Shown: in pieces, positions 20,137 to 34,028 of the stretch | How the letters are laid out: the number at the start of each line of letters is the position of its first letter | Numbering within the stretch: position 1 is the stretch's first letter | NCBI GenBank assembly: GCA_003344405.1 | Contig: NOWV01000086.1 | Coordinates: 186,001 to 250,000 of the forward strand | Reading direction: 5' to 3' | From: Trichoplax sp. H2 | Taxonomy: Eukaryota; Placozoa; Uniplacotomia; Trichoplacea | DNA: 64,000 nucleotides | The notes under the pieces: model-generated | The model's input: only the letters and a program-made list of their open reading frames with translations | Database searches by the model: none | What the model was told of the DNA's origin: nothing | Translations under genes and position numbers: made by a program

Positions 20137-22973
20137 ATGGGTATTTTGGAAAGAATTGCCGATATTGAAGCCGAGGTAAATGATAAATAAAATCTTGGAA
20201 ATAGAACGTGCTAATTCAAAAACAGCTATTAATAATTGTAATACTTTACTGTACCCTTCAAAACTTCATTTTGTCATGCTGTGTCTTGCGTTACACGATT
20301 GCCTAGTTTGCCGACGCAAATAGAGTTCGTGCTCACTCACTACTGTGCTACTAAATTGATCAAATGTCATGACTTGTAATAAGCCTCTTAATTAAAAAAT
20401 GAGACGTAGTGTGTAATAATTAAATCCAATACGCGCAATTGAAGATTTCGTCCCTTTTGTTGTCTTGTTTGCCTGAGATTTTAATCGAGTTATTTTGTAC
20501 GCTTTAGATGGCCCGAACTCAGCGCAACAAAGCGACAGCACATCATCTTGGTGTGCTAAAAGCTCGACTGGCGAAATTACGACAAGAGTTACTCACGCCT
20601 AAAGGTGGCGGCGGACCAGCTGGGGAAGGTCGAAATCAATAACCGATTTATAAATCTAGTGAATTAATTCATTATATCAGTATTTTATTTTGGTACACTC
20701 TTTCCTTAATACGTTCTAACGTGTTGCATTTTTGTTGAATGTGATTAGGGTTTGACGTAGCTAAAACTGGCGATGCTCGAATCGGCTTTGTTGGTGCGTT
20801 GAAGTTAACATTTAATGTCCAAAATTTTTATCGAAACTAAACTAATGGACATGTGCAGCTATATTATTTCTACACCTACAGTCTTGAAATAAAATAAGAA
20901 ATATCGGATATTCTAGACTGCTAGCTATGGTGAGAATTGACAATGAAATTGACACTCTGATTACTTTTTCTTGGTAGGATTTCCATCAGTTGGCAAGTCC
21001 ACCTTATTATCTAATTTGTCAGGCGTCTACTCTGAAGTGGCAGCTTATGAATTTACCACATTAACTACTGTCCCTGGTAAGTAAATTAAGTATTTAAATT
21101 ATTGGATTAAATGAAAATGAATGATTTTATGTTAGTAGTACCATTGATTGCTACCTTTTCTTTCTGTAGCGGTCATTCGATACAAGGGTGCTAAAGTACA
21201 GGTTAGAAACCAACATAGTTTTCCTAGTAACATTAAAGATTTGTCTTTTATAAATGTTTATATTGTAAATCGGTAGTATCTCTTTATAAAACCCTATAAA
21301 CATGCTCTGTTGGAACGAGAATACACGTGTAGTTTAAGTTGAGTAGACGTAACCAGGTTTCGACTTTGTTATTTTCAAGTAATGAAGAATGCAGTGAACT
21401 GATGAAACAATTATGATGCATAGTTATTAGATTTACCTGGGATTATCGAAGGTGCTAAGGATGGAAAAGGCAGAGGAAGACAAGTTATTGCTGGTACACC
21501 TATATATTTACACTGTATTAAGATAGTAATGATATGTGTCTGATACATACTGATGATTCCTATCACACCAAAAATATTTCAATTAAAATAAAAGACTGTG
21601 ATGATCTTGATCTTTACTGTAGTTGCTAGAACATGTAGTCTGATTTTGATTGTACTGGACGTACTGAAGCCTCTCCAGCATAAAAGAATCATAGAAAAGG
21701 AGTTAGAAGGTTTTGGAATTAGGCTTAATAAGACCTTGCCCAATATCTCTTTCCGAAAGAAAGATAAGGGTGGAATTAATTTAACCTCGACTGTAAGTCT
21801 TTGTAATTAATATTTTACTCGTTCCATGTTGCATTGTGGTATACAGCATTGCACGAAAAGATACAAAGTACCCAACATTGTGATATAGTACTGTGAAACA
21901 CCCTCATAATGAAAGCGATTTCTTAACAGTTAAACGTGTTACATCTTGGACAATTAATTTGATTACAATTTCTGTTGGTTATTGGTAGTGTATTCAGTCC
22001 CATTTAGACCTGGATACAGTTAGGGCAATTTTGGCCGAATACAGAATACCTAATGCTGATATTACATTACGCTGCGATGCTACAGCTGACGATTTAATCG
22101 ATATCGTTGAAGGCAATAGGTAGGCTTACATAGGATCATTATTGCATGATTTGCTAGAGAAATTGAGCTTGTAGGCTTGATGTTAAAATATTTATATTTC
22201 TACAGATCATATATACCTTGTATTTACGTTCTTAATAAAATTGATCAAATATCCATTGAAGTAAGTCAATTCAATGCTGAAATCTTATGTGAAAGATTCC
22301 ATAGTTGTAGCGTATTGTTTGATGCTAACTATCTCCTGTATTAAATTATAGGAATTGGACGTTCTTGCAAGTATTCCTCATTGTGTTCCGATATCAGCTC
22401 ACCATAAGTGGAATTTTGACGAACTATTAGAAAAAGTTTGGGATTACCTACAACTCGTCAGGATGTACGTTCAATAATATCCATGCGATATCATGAAGTA
22501 ACCTGCTTTCTCTAAATCAACTCTATTTTGCCTAAATTTTTAGCTATACCAAGCCCAAAGGTCAACTACCTGATTATTCAGCACCCGTTATCTTATCAAC
22601 GAATCATCATTCTATTGAGGATTTATGTAATGCGTTACACAAAGCTATTTTGAAAGAGTTTAAACAGTGAGTGTTAACTGTTACAATTATTTACCAAAAC
22701 GCCTGCAGTATATCATTATACGATTCCCCGTCTTCTCTTTTGGCACACACTGCTTTAAAAATAGAACTTTTACTACGTTCACCTTAAAGAGTTACCTAAA
22801 CACTATGTGATAATAATTTAATACGTTTTACTAAAGTCTTTAGTAAACTAAAATGGTATATGTTAATTCTTAGTGCACTGGTCTATGGTACTTCCGTAAA
22901 GTATAATCCACAGAAAGTTGGTAAAGATCATGAGCTTAATGACGAAGATGTGGTGCAAATCTTTAAAAAGTAA
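20137..22973 (+). CDS. DRG1: DRG1, developmentally regulated GTP-binding protein 1, 365 aa
   Basis: Exons: 20137-20175, 20508-20628, 20749-20793, 20978-21076, 21170-21201, 21424-21493, 21623-21792, 21989-22119, 22206-22260, 22352-22464, 22544-22666, 22874-22973. All phases match, giving 365 aa against 367 in human. DRG1 is a conserved cytosolic Obg-family GTPase that binds DFRP1 and associates with ribosomes to help stalled translation. G1 is GFPSVGKST (69-77), G3 is [15 protein letters not shown]4 is NKID, and the TGS domain ends ...[18 protein letters not shown]. Upstream it is divergent from CHD1L. Exon 2 ends at an unusual donor (gtcgaa), forced by the conserved [11 protein letters not shown] junction. 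AATAAA motifs follow at 23115 and near 23218. Confidence 0.97.
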
Positions 22974-23114
22974 GAAATTAGTAGTTGTTGCTTGACAGAA
23001 TAGTACATTGACGCAGTTTCGTTGTTCTTTTGTAACTAACATATCTCATTTTTTACATGTGTAGAATTTAAGAATGGATAAGAAAGATTTACGTGTACAA
23101 AGATGAACATACGC

Positions 23115-23120
23115 AATAAA
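23115..23120 (+). terminator. Polyadenylation signal AATAAA downstream of DRG1
   Basis: AATAAA lies 142 bp after the DRG1 stop codon, the expected place for a short 3' UTR. A second AATAAA near 23218 is an alternative. Confidence 0.5.
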
Positions 23121-23657
23121 AGAAATTTAATTCTATGATTTCCTGCTTCCTATTATTTTTTTAGTGAACTATAATATTCATTGTAATTATATATTAACAT
23201 TCCATAATTACCGTCAAAATAAAGTTTTACATTGCATTGCGATGAGCACTTTTTGAAATATGTTTCATTGCTAACAAATTGGTTAACACTATTAATTTAC
23301 AACACAATAGTAATTCTTAATTAGACATAAAAGTAAAATCGAACCGTTACCAACATAGATCCCCTAATAAAAGATCACAGCACGGTATAAAAAATTTGGA
23401 TACAAAAAATGAAAGAAAGTCGCTTGATGTTGGATTATAAAAACATTTGGACGCGTATTATCGCTTCAATAAATACGGATTTGTTAAACAATTTTCTGGA
23501 ACGGTGCAACTGATATATATATATATATACAGTATATATACAAATTGTGCCTAGCAGTAAATGTATTTACAACGTCTAACTGAAAGCAGAGCTCAGAAAT
23601 GCATTATATAACTTTTGTACACAATCGCATTATATTTAAACAATCAATCCGCAAAAT

Positions 23658-26600
23658 CTACTTTGAAATATTCCTAGGTGATGACTCTTGTACGATGCTG
23701 AACATGAATTGCAAGCATCCTAATCTAATATGGCTGCCATGACGTATGACAGCTGTTCCTTCCCATCCGGCTCCTGCGCTTTCATTTAAAGTACTAGTAC
23801 TAATAGACTTGTTACGGTTGCAGTCACAAGGTTTCCAAGGATCCTTTTCAGGAAAAGGTACCATTGAAGGTTTCTTTGAAATACTATTTAGTTTTCTTTC
23901 AGCTGAAGAAACGCCACACGACTTTATGACCTCTTCTTGGCTTGAAAATGTCTTACGATTTTTCACAGAAAAGTCACACCCGTATAAAATACTATCCACG
24001 AACGTTCCATGTTCGCTATAGTTCAACAATTCATACTGTTTTGTAATCTATTAATTATAACGGTGAAATAATAAACGAATTAATTTAACAAGAAAAGATA
24101 ATGTAGAATACAAGATCGAGATTACCGATACAACAATGTCTACAATACCTTATCATAAAATATACAAGCATGCTTGGAGGATACAAAATTACAATGTCCA
24201 TACTTATATACTGCTACATCCATATCAGCTCCTAAAGAGAAAGTTATTTTAAGCTGGAAAGCTCGCTGAAATGAGTATAACGAAAAAAATGCCTTTACGT
24301 GTAACTCTATTCGCAACATTACCAACCTATTCCCATCGTAAGAGATTTATTAACCATTGGTATTGCAGCTCCGATACCGTTTAAAGGGCAGATAAGAGCT
24401 CGGCAATAAGGGCTCTCTTAAATTTTAGATAAAATATAATACGCATAGCTATTACTTTATCATCCACTACAGTACTACGATTTCAAGTTTTAACAACCTA
24501 TACCTGAGATCATATTGTTGACACTATTCGTAGCAATTTGCATCTACATAATTAAGTGTAACAATTCAGTAAAATATCTTAAAATATAAGGTACACCGTA
24601 TTGATAAAGCAAGACTGTCCCAAAATATATATATATACCTTAACATCCATAGTGTTAGGAAACAACTGATTTAGCCGTTGTAAAGCTAAAAGCTTAAGCA
24701 TTGATTCATCAATTAAATCTATATAGAATTTAAAACACAGTACAACTTACTGACCAGGAATAACTAACAAGTTTTGAGCTAACATGAATACATCATAATT
24801 AAAATTAAAAGTAAGCTTTTGTTATGAAACCCACCAGTAACTTCGGATCTGGTTTTAGTGTCGTGGCTTGTATTATTATTTCCTTCTTTAATGACGTTTT
24901 GTAATTCGATATAATTTATGAGTACTGAGTCATTCTTTGAAACAAATTTGTTAATATTAAAGTTACTTTTATTTATATTCTCCGTTGTTGTGACCAGTTC
25001 TTTCTGTACGCTACTTCGTTTATTTGTGTTATCTGAAATCGTACAATTATTTGAAATGACAGCTTCATTGTCTTCTTTTGCAGAAACTGAAATAATCTTT
25101 TTGTCATATTTCTCTTCATCCAAAATACCATTAGAAAGAACCTTATCTATATTCTGATTGTTGTTATCCAATTTGCTTGCTGTTATAGCTTCTGCTATTC
25201 CTTCATTGTTATTTGCTTTTACAGAACTGGAGTTTCGTGCATTCACCTTGCCAGAGTGATGTTCTTTAGCAATTGCAATTTGGAAGTTGACTATATTCTT
25301 TAGCCACTGTTTAATGGTTAAGAAAGCATTGAGGAATATAATCACTTTTTTTATACCTATAATAGTAAAATAAGTAGTCTAACGAATTATGCATCTATCT
25401 CAACCTCTTCGGACTCTTGATTAGTAGTCTGAGCTTCAGTAGATTCAATCCCATCAGCTAAAAATGCTCGTTTTACAGTAAGAGTCCGAATAGGGTTTAA
25501 CTCTTTAAGTTCCTTTGGTGGTGATAAATAATTCTGTTTAACCATTTCAGGAACCTTTCAAATCGAAATTAAAATAAAATACGGAATAAATCATACATCA
25601 TTAAATTAATGACAGTTTTTCTCGATTCGTAAATAATCGGAAAATAGACTTTGAACTAAATACTTTGATAACAGAAGACTACCTTAATAGCTTTTCGGAG
25701 TGGGTATTTCGAACTTCTTTGAAATGGTGGTCGATTGCTGAATAGTATAAATTCCACTATCAGTATTAGTTTTGCATCGGTAATCCTACACGAATACAGT
25801 ACAGTAATATCTAAAAATTTTCCAAAATTAGCCAAAATTACCGGTGGACATTTTCCAAGAAGTCTAACATCACCGCATGTTGGGAAAGCGAATCATTCAG
25901 TTTATAGTATGCATCAAAACGGCGACTAATCCTTGAATCTTGCATTGCGGGCTAAATTTAGCAAGTTATAATTTAGGCTTTAGTTGGCATGTAGAACTGG
26001 TTATCTATTTTATTTTAAGCTCAAACCGAATAGCCATAACTTACTAGAAAGTGTTCTGCGTGATTAGGACACATCCATAATCCTGATGGAGTCGTAGTTA
26101 GGGGAGGATCCATACAATCCAGATGAAAAGATAACGGACAATAATCACAATGTATCAGCGGTTTTAAAAAGCTGTTACCTCTACAGCACCCATAAAATAA
26201 TCCGAAAACGTTTAAATTAGTAACAATAATGCCGAGCATTTGAATACCACAATATAATATGATCACATTTAAAAACAATAAAACGCACTCTGAGCAGTAG
26301 TAACATAATCGTAACGGTCTAACGGTAACGTTGGTAGGTGGTTGGGCAGATGAACTTTGTCTTTTAGAAAAACAATAAATTTGATTAATAGTCACATAAT
26401 TTGGTCACCAGTTGAAAATTTTTAACAATTTGCTAAAATCTTGATGATATTATCAATTCATTTTATTAATAACAAGGTTACAAGTATTTCTTAGCAATTA
26501 CGACCAAATCCATCTTCACCAACCTTCGACCACCTTTAGTCGCTGAACCGTGCCCGTTGGATTTCTTGCGTTTCTTAGAGCCTAATAATTATAGAATTAA

Positions 26601-28083
26601 TTGAAACTTAAGTGCGTAACGAAGTCTCTTCTAATTATTATTATCTATTACCAACTTTCTTAGTAGCGGGTAGCCATAAATATTTATCTTACGCGTAATT
26701 TACTTTCTACCGTAGTTTGGAGCAAAATTATATTGTATACTACAGTATAGTACCAGGTAATGGAATGTGATATTGCATCTCTTTAGGTAATCGAAATTCG
26801 GACGGGTTCTGCTTCACATTATCTTTTACTAAAACTGCAAACGGTGATCGTAATTCCGACTGTTTTGCAATCGGCCTAGTATTGTCCTACATTTTTAGGA
26901 TAGATCAGTGAAACAGTTAAAATCAATCATAATTGCTCTAATCATCTGTAGATTTTTAGTCGTAAGAGACCAAAGATTTTAAACAAGCGTTTCGAAGAGC
27001 AATCGCTAAATAATGTGGAGTAACACCTGATATTCGGCTTTGCATTTTTTACAAATCCATTCACCAGCAGGAATTCCGTCTTCATCTAGTGGTGGATCAC
27101 TATAGTGTCAAAAATTACGTTAATGTGTATGAAACTAAGGACTACATAAGTTATATCCCTGTAAATGGAAAGGCATTCGTACGGGCAAAATAGCAATCCG
27201 TCAAAAAGTTATTGCATAGATACCGCAGTTTAAATATAGTACTGAGTATGGACTACCAATATTACAGTAAAAACTCGCATTATTGAAAGGCGAAATTAGA
27301 GATTGAAAAAGCTAATGAACTAAAGTGGCTGAGAATAATCGTTGATATATCTTACCAACAGTGAAGGTGGAATGCTGATGGACATCTTTCACAGCATAGC
27401 AAGTCACCACCTTCATTACAACTGTCGCAAGTATCATTATTAAATGATCTTCCACTTCTTCGTACTTCTCGAACAACTTTTCGATTTAATTTCTTGCTAT
27501 CATCATCTGACTGTGGTGGCCTTGTCAAGGCACGAATTTGCTAGATGAAAGAAAAATGTCCTTAATTAGTAGATATAAAACGATGAGCAGAATGGATAGG
27601 TATATTACGAACTTGTCCTTAAGTTGACCATAATACTATATACTGTACAGTACTATTTTTAAGTGGGGTATTATGAACAATTTGTCATTTTTTTGAGTGA
27701 TGGATAAATTCTGTCGTCAAACTTGTTTATGCGATAATTATAATCGAACAAAAACTGAAGTCCCATCGACTATATGATCATATTCGTGAAAAAAAAGTGA
27801 ACGACAAGTTCTACCAAACACTTTATCCTACGTATGATTTAATCAATCGTAAATCAACGGGCGATTATCATCCATTAACTACCGATGGACAATTGTGCAT
27901 TCAGGAGAATTGATACTGATGAGGCTAAGAGATCGTTCATGCTCTACAACAAATGTACAAAGTATTTAAAGTACCCTACATAGAGCAAAACTATCATATC
28001 CAATTTGCAACTTATATCGATCGATCATTCACGATTGGAGTTATTCGATAACTTACATCCATAATCTCAAAATGACTTTCCAT
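23658..28083 (-). CDS. PHF12: PHF12, double-PHD and FHA-domain Sin3 co-repressor subunit, 711 aa
   Basis: Sixteen exons in transcript order: 28083-28057, 27540-27356, 27099-27027, 26886-26754, 26581-26524, 26360-26289, 26180-26045, 25951-25842, 25737-25683, 25554-25405, 25306-24835, 24778-24755, 24718-24639, 24414-24327, 24231-24149, 24047-23658. PHD1 starts near residue 47 ([18 protein letters not shown] ... CDPPLDE ... WICKKC). PHD2 starts near 175 ([20 protein letters not shown] ... MDPPL ... WMCPNH). The FHA-like module near 545-690 contains [32 protein letters not shown] and [14 protein letters not shown]. Human PHF12 (Pf1) bridges Sin3/HDAC and MRG15 on transcribed chromatin; the same nuclear role is inferred. 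It is shorter than the ~1004 aa human protein, mostly in the low-complexity middle. The 24-nt exon 24778-24755 is the weakest junction. Confidence 0.92.
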
Positions 28084-28479
28084 GATGCTTATATCTTAAG
28101 GCACGGATGGCTTCGCTTTTAACACATGAGAAGCTGAGGAACTCAATTTGATTTTAGTTGAGCAACTGAACCGCCGAAGTAATTTCTGTACGATACACTA
28201 AGTATGCCGTACAGAACAGTACAGTGTACAGTACAGTAGCAAGTACTGTACTGATAGACCTGAGAAAGGTTCGGTTCGGGGTAGACCGTTACGATCTATA
28301 TAAGAACCGTTCTCAGGTCTAACTGTACAGAACTGTATGTACAGTACAGTACGAGTGCACTGGACGGTGTAGCGTAGACTACAGTATGTAGTACTGTACA
28401 CTGTACGGAGTGTCAGTCGTTTGTGCAGTTTCGTATTCGGACTGACCTGCACAGACTGCACAAGTAGAGCTAGCTAAAC
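28084..28479. promoter_or_regulatory. Divergent promoter spacer PHF12/NSRP1 with TACAG arrays
   Basis: Only ~400 bp separate the two start codons, so the genes probably share a bidirectional promoter. The spacer holds TACAG/CTGTA arrays at about 28204-28252 and 28322-28405. A hairpin-forming inverted repeat lies between them at 28256-28320, with TATATAA inside its loop side. Confidence 0.7.
28256..28320. repeat. Imperfect 17-bp inverted repeat
   Basis: AGACCTGAGAA at 28256-28266 is the exact reverse complement of TTCTCAGGTCT at 28310-28320. After one mismatched base the stem continues as GGTTC/GAACC. The loop is about 30 nt. Confidence 0.85.
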
Positions 28480-31400
28480 ATGGCTGCAAAGGGAAGCAAG
28501 AAGTAAGTTAACATGGATGATTTTGTGATTGATCTTAGGAGTACATCAAAATGTTATTTTAATAGCTTATATTCTATGTTTATCAATGGTAGTTATGCTC
28601 TTACTATCGCTGTAACCGCAGGTGTTTTAATTTAATTTCGGTGACTTCCGATAATTATAATAGCAGAAATTTCGAGCTCAAAGCAAAATGAGATACGGTC
28701 ATACTGTACAGTACAGTGTACAGCATGATTCAACCTTGGAAAACACTAACGCAAAGTTGAAAGTGCTGTAGGCCATTTTGTAAACTTTCCATGTAATTTC
28801 TCTACTTTGGTTATACGGTAACAGTTAGGTAATAGAACTCGTCATATAATTGCAAATGCCGGCTGTTTTATATTCCAGTACATTTGCATGGTACTTGTTA
28901 TGACTATAATTCTGGCAAACTGTGCTTATGCATGCTTCCATATTGCGGCCTAAAATAATGGAATTGACGGTTTGAAAGGTCTAACTTGAATTTTCGTCAG
29001 TACTGTATCAACCATTGATCAGTTTAATTATACATTTCTAAAATGTAGCCTATGCTTTCCATTCGCAAGGATTTTAGTATTGCCTATTTGGACACTAATA
29101 TTCTACTCAGTGCAGCGCTGCTCTTAGCCCACTTTACAATATTTCACACTTGGAAATTTTTAGATGAATATATGTACGCGTATTCACATAAATAGCTCAA
29201 ATGATCACCTCGTAGCCAATTCCATAGTATACAATACTTTACATGTAAATGCTATGCTTGACGATAAATATTGTAATTTATTAATTTGCTCGCAGGTGCA
29301 CACGATACGATGCAGTTCTAGTTACTTTAGAATTATCCACTACCAATTAAAAAGCAGATTGAATGAATACACGTATCTCTCACATTGAGTAACAATTGCT
29401 CGTATATCGACTTGGAAGCAAAATATATCAGTATTATATAGCCTAGTAACTTATAGCCTGTACATTAAAGTAAACAGTTATGATATTCAAAATAATTATA
29501 ACTCTCTTTACTAAATTTTACTATAATAACTAACTAACGATAAAAACTAGATATGGCTTAATACTTAATAATAAAGTAAGTTCAAGTAAACGGGTAATTA
29601 AGAATACGAATGTTCTTGGTGATGAATCTGATAACGAGGATGATCAGGTATGCACACTACGTAACACAAAGTTCAACTCATATCGTGGTATTAAGATAAA
29701 TTATGAATGGAATTTTAAGTAGTTTCTTGGTTAATAGCTATATAGATAGATTTAATGACAAACGACTAACACCAAAGATTTACAATATATTAAGTTAAAT
29801 TATAACAAAATATTACCCAATTTCTTAAGTAAATCAAATCTTTCACATATGGTATGATGCTAACTACTGTGTTACATTACGTTATTGTTTTATTTTACTA
29901 TATCACAATTTGCGTAACAGCTAAATACCAACTGTTTTGATACATGATTGAGGGTCTATTGACGTGTAGTTTACAGGCGTTTATTACTTATTATGGTCGA
30001 TATCAATTCGTATGACACAGTGTTGAATTTAACGCATTTTTATCAGCGACTGTCTGAAAGTCTTTTTGTTTTGCTTCAACAAGAAACGTGTTGTAAATGC
30101 TTCCATATTACAAGAGTCATTTAAAAAGCATCAACGTAAGCAGGTAGGACCATGCCGTAATAGTCGTAAACATTGTAAGAATGTAATTAATAAATAATTC
30201 GTACAGTACATAATAAAATTGATACGAATTAATCTTTTTCGTTACCCTTGATTCAAAATCTTGGTATAAAGATGTAGCATTTATTAATTTAAAAAGTGAG
30301 GTACTTATCAAGGCCCTGTACTCCAATATGGCAATTTCTTTCGGAAATTATATAGGTCCAGTTAGAACTGGATAGAGCCAAAGCTGAAGATCCCACGGTT
30401 TTCGAGTATGATAGTATCTATGATGAATTAGAGAACAAGAAAGTCGCTCGTAATCCTGCTGTGATTACCGATAGAAAGGTGCACTACTCTTCTACTTTAT
30501 AAAGTTTGCTATAATAGAGAACCGCCAATAGTACTTTAGTAATACTGCGCTTAGCCTAGCGTTATGTTAGATAAGAGAACAATTTTCGCGTCAGAATTAT
30601 GGACAAACTATTAATTATATCCTTATGAACTTAATTGTCATAAATACTATTAGCCAAAATATATAGCTTCACTAATGAAATCGGCTGAATTGCGAAAGCG
30701 TGAATATGAGCGAATGACAGAAAGGAAAATTCAAAAGGAGCGAGAAGCTGAAGGCGATAAATTTCAAGATAAGGAAGCTTTCGTTACCGCACAGTAATGC
30801 AAATATCTTATTCTTTGTATTGTGTATCAATTTGATATTGAATACTAAAATTTATCTGCTTTGCATATTATTGATAATGTAACGATTGAATTTTAAATTA
30901 GTTATAAGGAGAAGATGTTGGAATTAGCTAAAGAGGAGGAACGCATTAAGCAGCAAGACAGAATTGATGGTAAAGGGATAACCCGTTTATAGCAATTATT
31001 TTTTACGAAATTAACATATATCACGGTCTTTCACTTTAGAATTAAACGATGTGAAAAAACAAAGCGATTTAAGTGGTTTCTATAGACATTTACTAAATAA
31101 TACGTTAGCGAAGGAAGAGACGTCTGTATCTCGAAATACAATTAAGTCAAAAGCGGAAGATAAGGATGCCATCGATAATCAGCAGCATACAAATCAATCC
31201 CGTGATTCTAGCAGTAGTAAACCACGAAATACTGATGACAAACAGAGATACAGAAGCAAAGCCGGTGACAACAGCGGAGATGATGATGCTACCGAATACT
31301 CGGATCATTCTAAATATATTGACCGACAGGATAACGATCACATGCCAAACAAAGTGAATGACATGAAGCGAAATATCGATGATATAGGCGAAGCTGAATC

Positions 31401-31629
31401 TAGTCGATCTAAATTTAGTAAGCAAGATAAATCATCGGAAGTAGTTCAGGAGGAAGCTAATAACAAGAAGAATGATACTATTGCAACGGAAGTTTCATCT
31501 GAAACCAAACAGACAGTGTTTGACCGCCGCAATGTTACGGACACAGTATCAGCTGCACGTGAGAGATACTTAGCTAGAAAAAAAGCTAAAGACTCCGTAA
31601 AAGCGATCTTCGATGACGACACGAAATGA
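28480..31629 (+). CDS. NSRP1: NSRP1 (CCDC55), nuclear speckle splicing regulatory protein, 356 aa
   Basis: Exons: 28480-28502, 29581-29647, 30084-30143, 30356-30478, 30654-30793, 30902-30969, 31040-31629. Phases match throughout. Family landmarks in order: LGDESDNEDDQ; ASILQESFKKHQRKQ; AEDPTVFEYDSIYDELENKK; PKYIASLMKSAELRKREYE; DKEAFVTAQ/HYKEKM; KKQSDLSGFYRHLLN; and the C-terminal TVSAARERYLARKKAK. Human NSRP1 is a coiled-coil, RS-like nuclear speckle protein that affects alternative splice choice. The central part is a charged, Ser/Lys/Asp-rich disordered tract, shorter than in vertebrates (558 aa). The first coding exon is only 23 nt and the first intron is ~1.1 kb. AATAAA lies at 31796-31801. 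Confidence 0.93.
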
Positions 31630-31795
31630 ATTCACTTCAGATCCAGTTGCTAGGTTTTAGTTAACTTTGGATAATACGTACACTTTTATGCGACTATACC
31701 TCGTTATAGTCGTTGCAATCGATATCATGTGTGTGCGGTTTAATGAACTATATCCAGCGATACCACAGTAATCTTTTCAGACTATTTGCTTTTAT

Positions 31796-31801
31796 AATAA
31801 A
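31796..31801 (+). terminator. Polyadenylation signal AATAAA downstream of NSRP1
   Basis: AATAAA 167 bp after the stop codon. No other gene starts nearby. Confidence 0.45.
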
Positions 31802-33969
31802 CATCAATGTGCAAAGTTGCTAAATATAGATAATTAATTAATTAATTTATTATATTGTATTCATATTATCTACATTTAGTATATTATAGTTTAGAATTTT
31901 TAGTAACACATTTCCTGTTTGTAATGTACTATGTAAAGCCAGATATATCTCATATACTGTAATCTATTGGTTAAAAATAGTGCAATTTGTATAATTTTTA
32001 ACAAGCTGTACATTTTAAAATAAACTTCACCATTGGTGACTTACGGTATTACCTATAATTTCTGTTAGTTCACTGATATCAATGAATACATTTGACATTA
32101 AGCGCGTATGCCGCATACATTATAGATCACGGGATCATGATCATACGAATAACAAATCTATCTCATCATTGTACTGATAGTTTCCTATACGTCTTATGAA
32201 TACAGTACTTTTTTCAGCTATATATATTAATTATTGATACTTGATTTACGCAATCTTAAGCCAAAGGGAAAAGGATATTATAAACGGATCGAGAATTTTA
32301 AAATATGAATACATGCTGCTTTATGCAGTACGAAGCTACTACTAATGCACATGGCATAACATCGAAATAATATCGGCATTTATACCGTATTAATTAATTA
32401 TATGATTATCAGTTTACTGGAGTGCAGGACAGTGCTACAGCAGCAGCTACGAATCTTTGGATGGTATTGGTCTTGCAGAAAAGTGGCCAAAAGTAAGGGA
32501 TGAGAATTTAGAACATACCAATGTTAGTTGCTATCTCTCTCGTAGTCGTATTTCGGAATCGTTTCTGGTGAAAAAGAAATGTTATTATCTCATAAGTACT
32601 TAATTTTAAACAGTACACTGGTGACAAGGCAAGATAATTAGCAGTTAGGCTCGGCTGACTGTGCAAAACAAATTATTTGACAATAACGTAGACATATAAA
32701 ATTATCACGTAGCTCTAAATTCTACAGTAATACTGTACTGTTAGCAACTATGGCATATAAGTTACTGACCACATCGGGTTGCATTTTATCTTCTTCAACG
32801 TATTTTCGCTTCGCCACAGGGCACTGACCCGTAGACGGGCTATATACATAGAAAAAAATAACAGACTATTCAAAACTCATTCACGTTATCAATACTTAGG
32901 CCTACGCTATTTAAGGCTTCGATTTAATGAGTACTTTTCCAGTAACCGTTGACTTAATACTTGCTAAGATCGATGTTAGCACAGTAGTAGACCTAGAATT
33001 TCTCAATACTGCAATCCCTACTCAATATGCTTGTACAGTATATACTCTCGTATTACATGACGCATGCAAATGAACTTGTAATTTGAAAGCCTGGCCTCAA
33101 CTACAGACTTTATTACATTTACTCTTTGGGATCAACCTAGATCCAGTCATCCAGTATTGAACAAGCATCAAACGCAAGCGTGCATCAAACAGAAAATTAA
33201 AAACTGGGTTCAGTACGAGGTAAACATTGATTCGATTCGCCTCGTTTAATGCATGAAGAATCAAGACAAACTAGGGATCAGTATTGTACTTTACCGAACT
33301 GAAAGGTATTGAATTGAATTGAATTTATTAATTAACTTTAACAGGAAACTTGTAAACAGTAAATTTGGCGAATACTCGTATTGTATGACAGTATATAACT
33401 ATATATATAATATACCATACACGCAGTCACAGCAATAGCAGGAGCCTCTCAGGACTGCAACGCGATTTACGATTTACCGCTAATAATAATAATATATAAT
33501 TAACCAAACATTAAATCATTAGTAGTAATTAAATAAATTAATGAAAGAGCGCGTTAATCCAGTGCACAGTACTGCTACTGCACTACAGTATATATACAGT
33601 ATTAATAAATGTGTATTTTACACTTTTACAGTACAGTACAGTATGTTCCTGTAACTGTTTCATGATTTGCACTCTTCAATTTATTTTATTTTTTTATTTA
33701 TTTAACTTAATCAGTAAAGTCAAGTGCTAAGCTTCCAGTTAACTTAAAGAGGTTGTATTCAGGCAAGTTGCTGTTACCTGCTGTTACTGTATCGTTAAGA
33801 AATGCAGCCTTAATTAAATCAACTGATCCCTGTCATGTTAGTAATTAGCGATGATTTATTATTATCATTTTACCTCGTCTGAGCTGATGCCACTGTCAAT
33901 AATAGCTGATTTTGGATAAAATTACATCGTTTGTACAGCTCGCTATAATGACTAGCACGAGATTCCATT
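31802..33969. other. Intergenic, no gene seen
   Basis: AT-rich spacer between NSRP1 and SRRT (same strand). It has simple-sequence tracts such as TTATTTATTT and AATAATAATA, and scattered TACAGTA words near 32730, 33030 and 33590-33645. No exon resembling a known family was recognised. Confidence 0.45.
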
Positions 33970-34028
33970 TTGATCTCTAAAAACTTAACGGTTACCGTAA
34001 TTTCACCGTTGTTGAGTGATTTTAAACC

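Noticed and set aside
24735-24760. Phase-2 donor at 24750 (gtaagt) for a small PHF12 exon
   Set aside because: It puts the next exon out of frame; the gtcagt donor at 24754 gives [19 protein letters not shown], matching the family.
25390-25404. Reading PHF12 exon 10 through to the in-frame stop at 25390 as the end of the gene
   Set aside because: A donor at 25404 and an acceptor before TGG at 25306 restore frame and give [10 protein letters not shown], matching the PHF12 family QEWLCSVVAL region.
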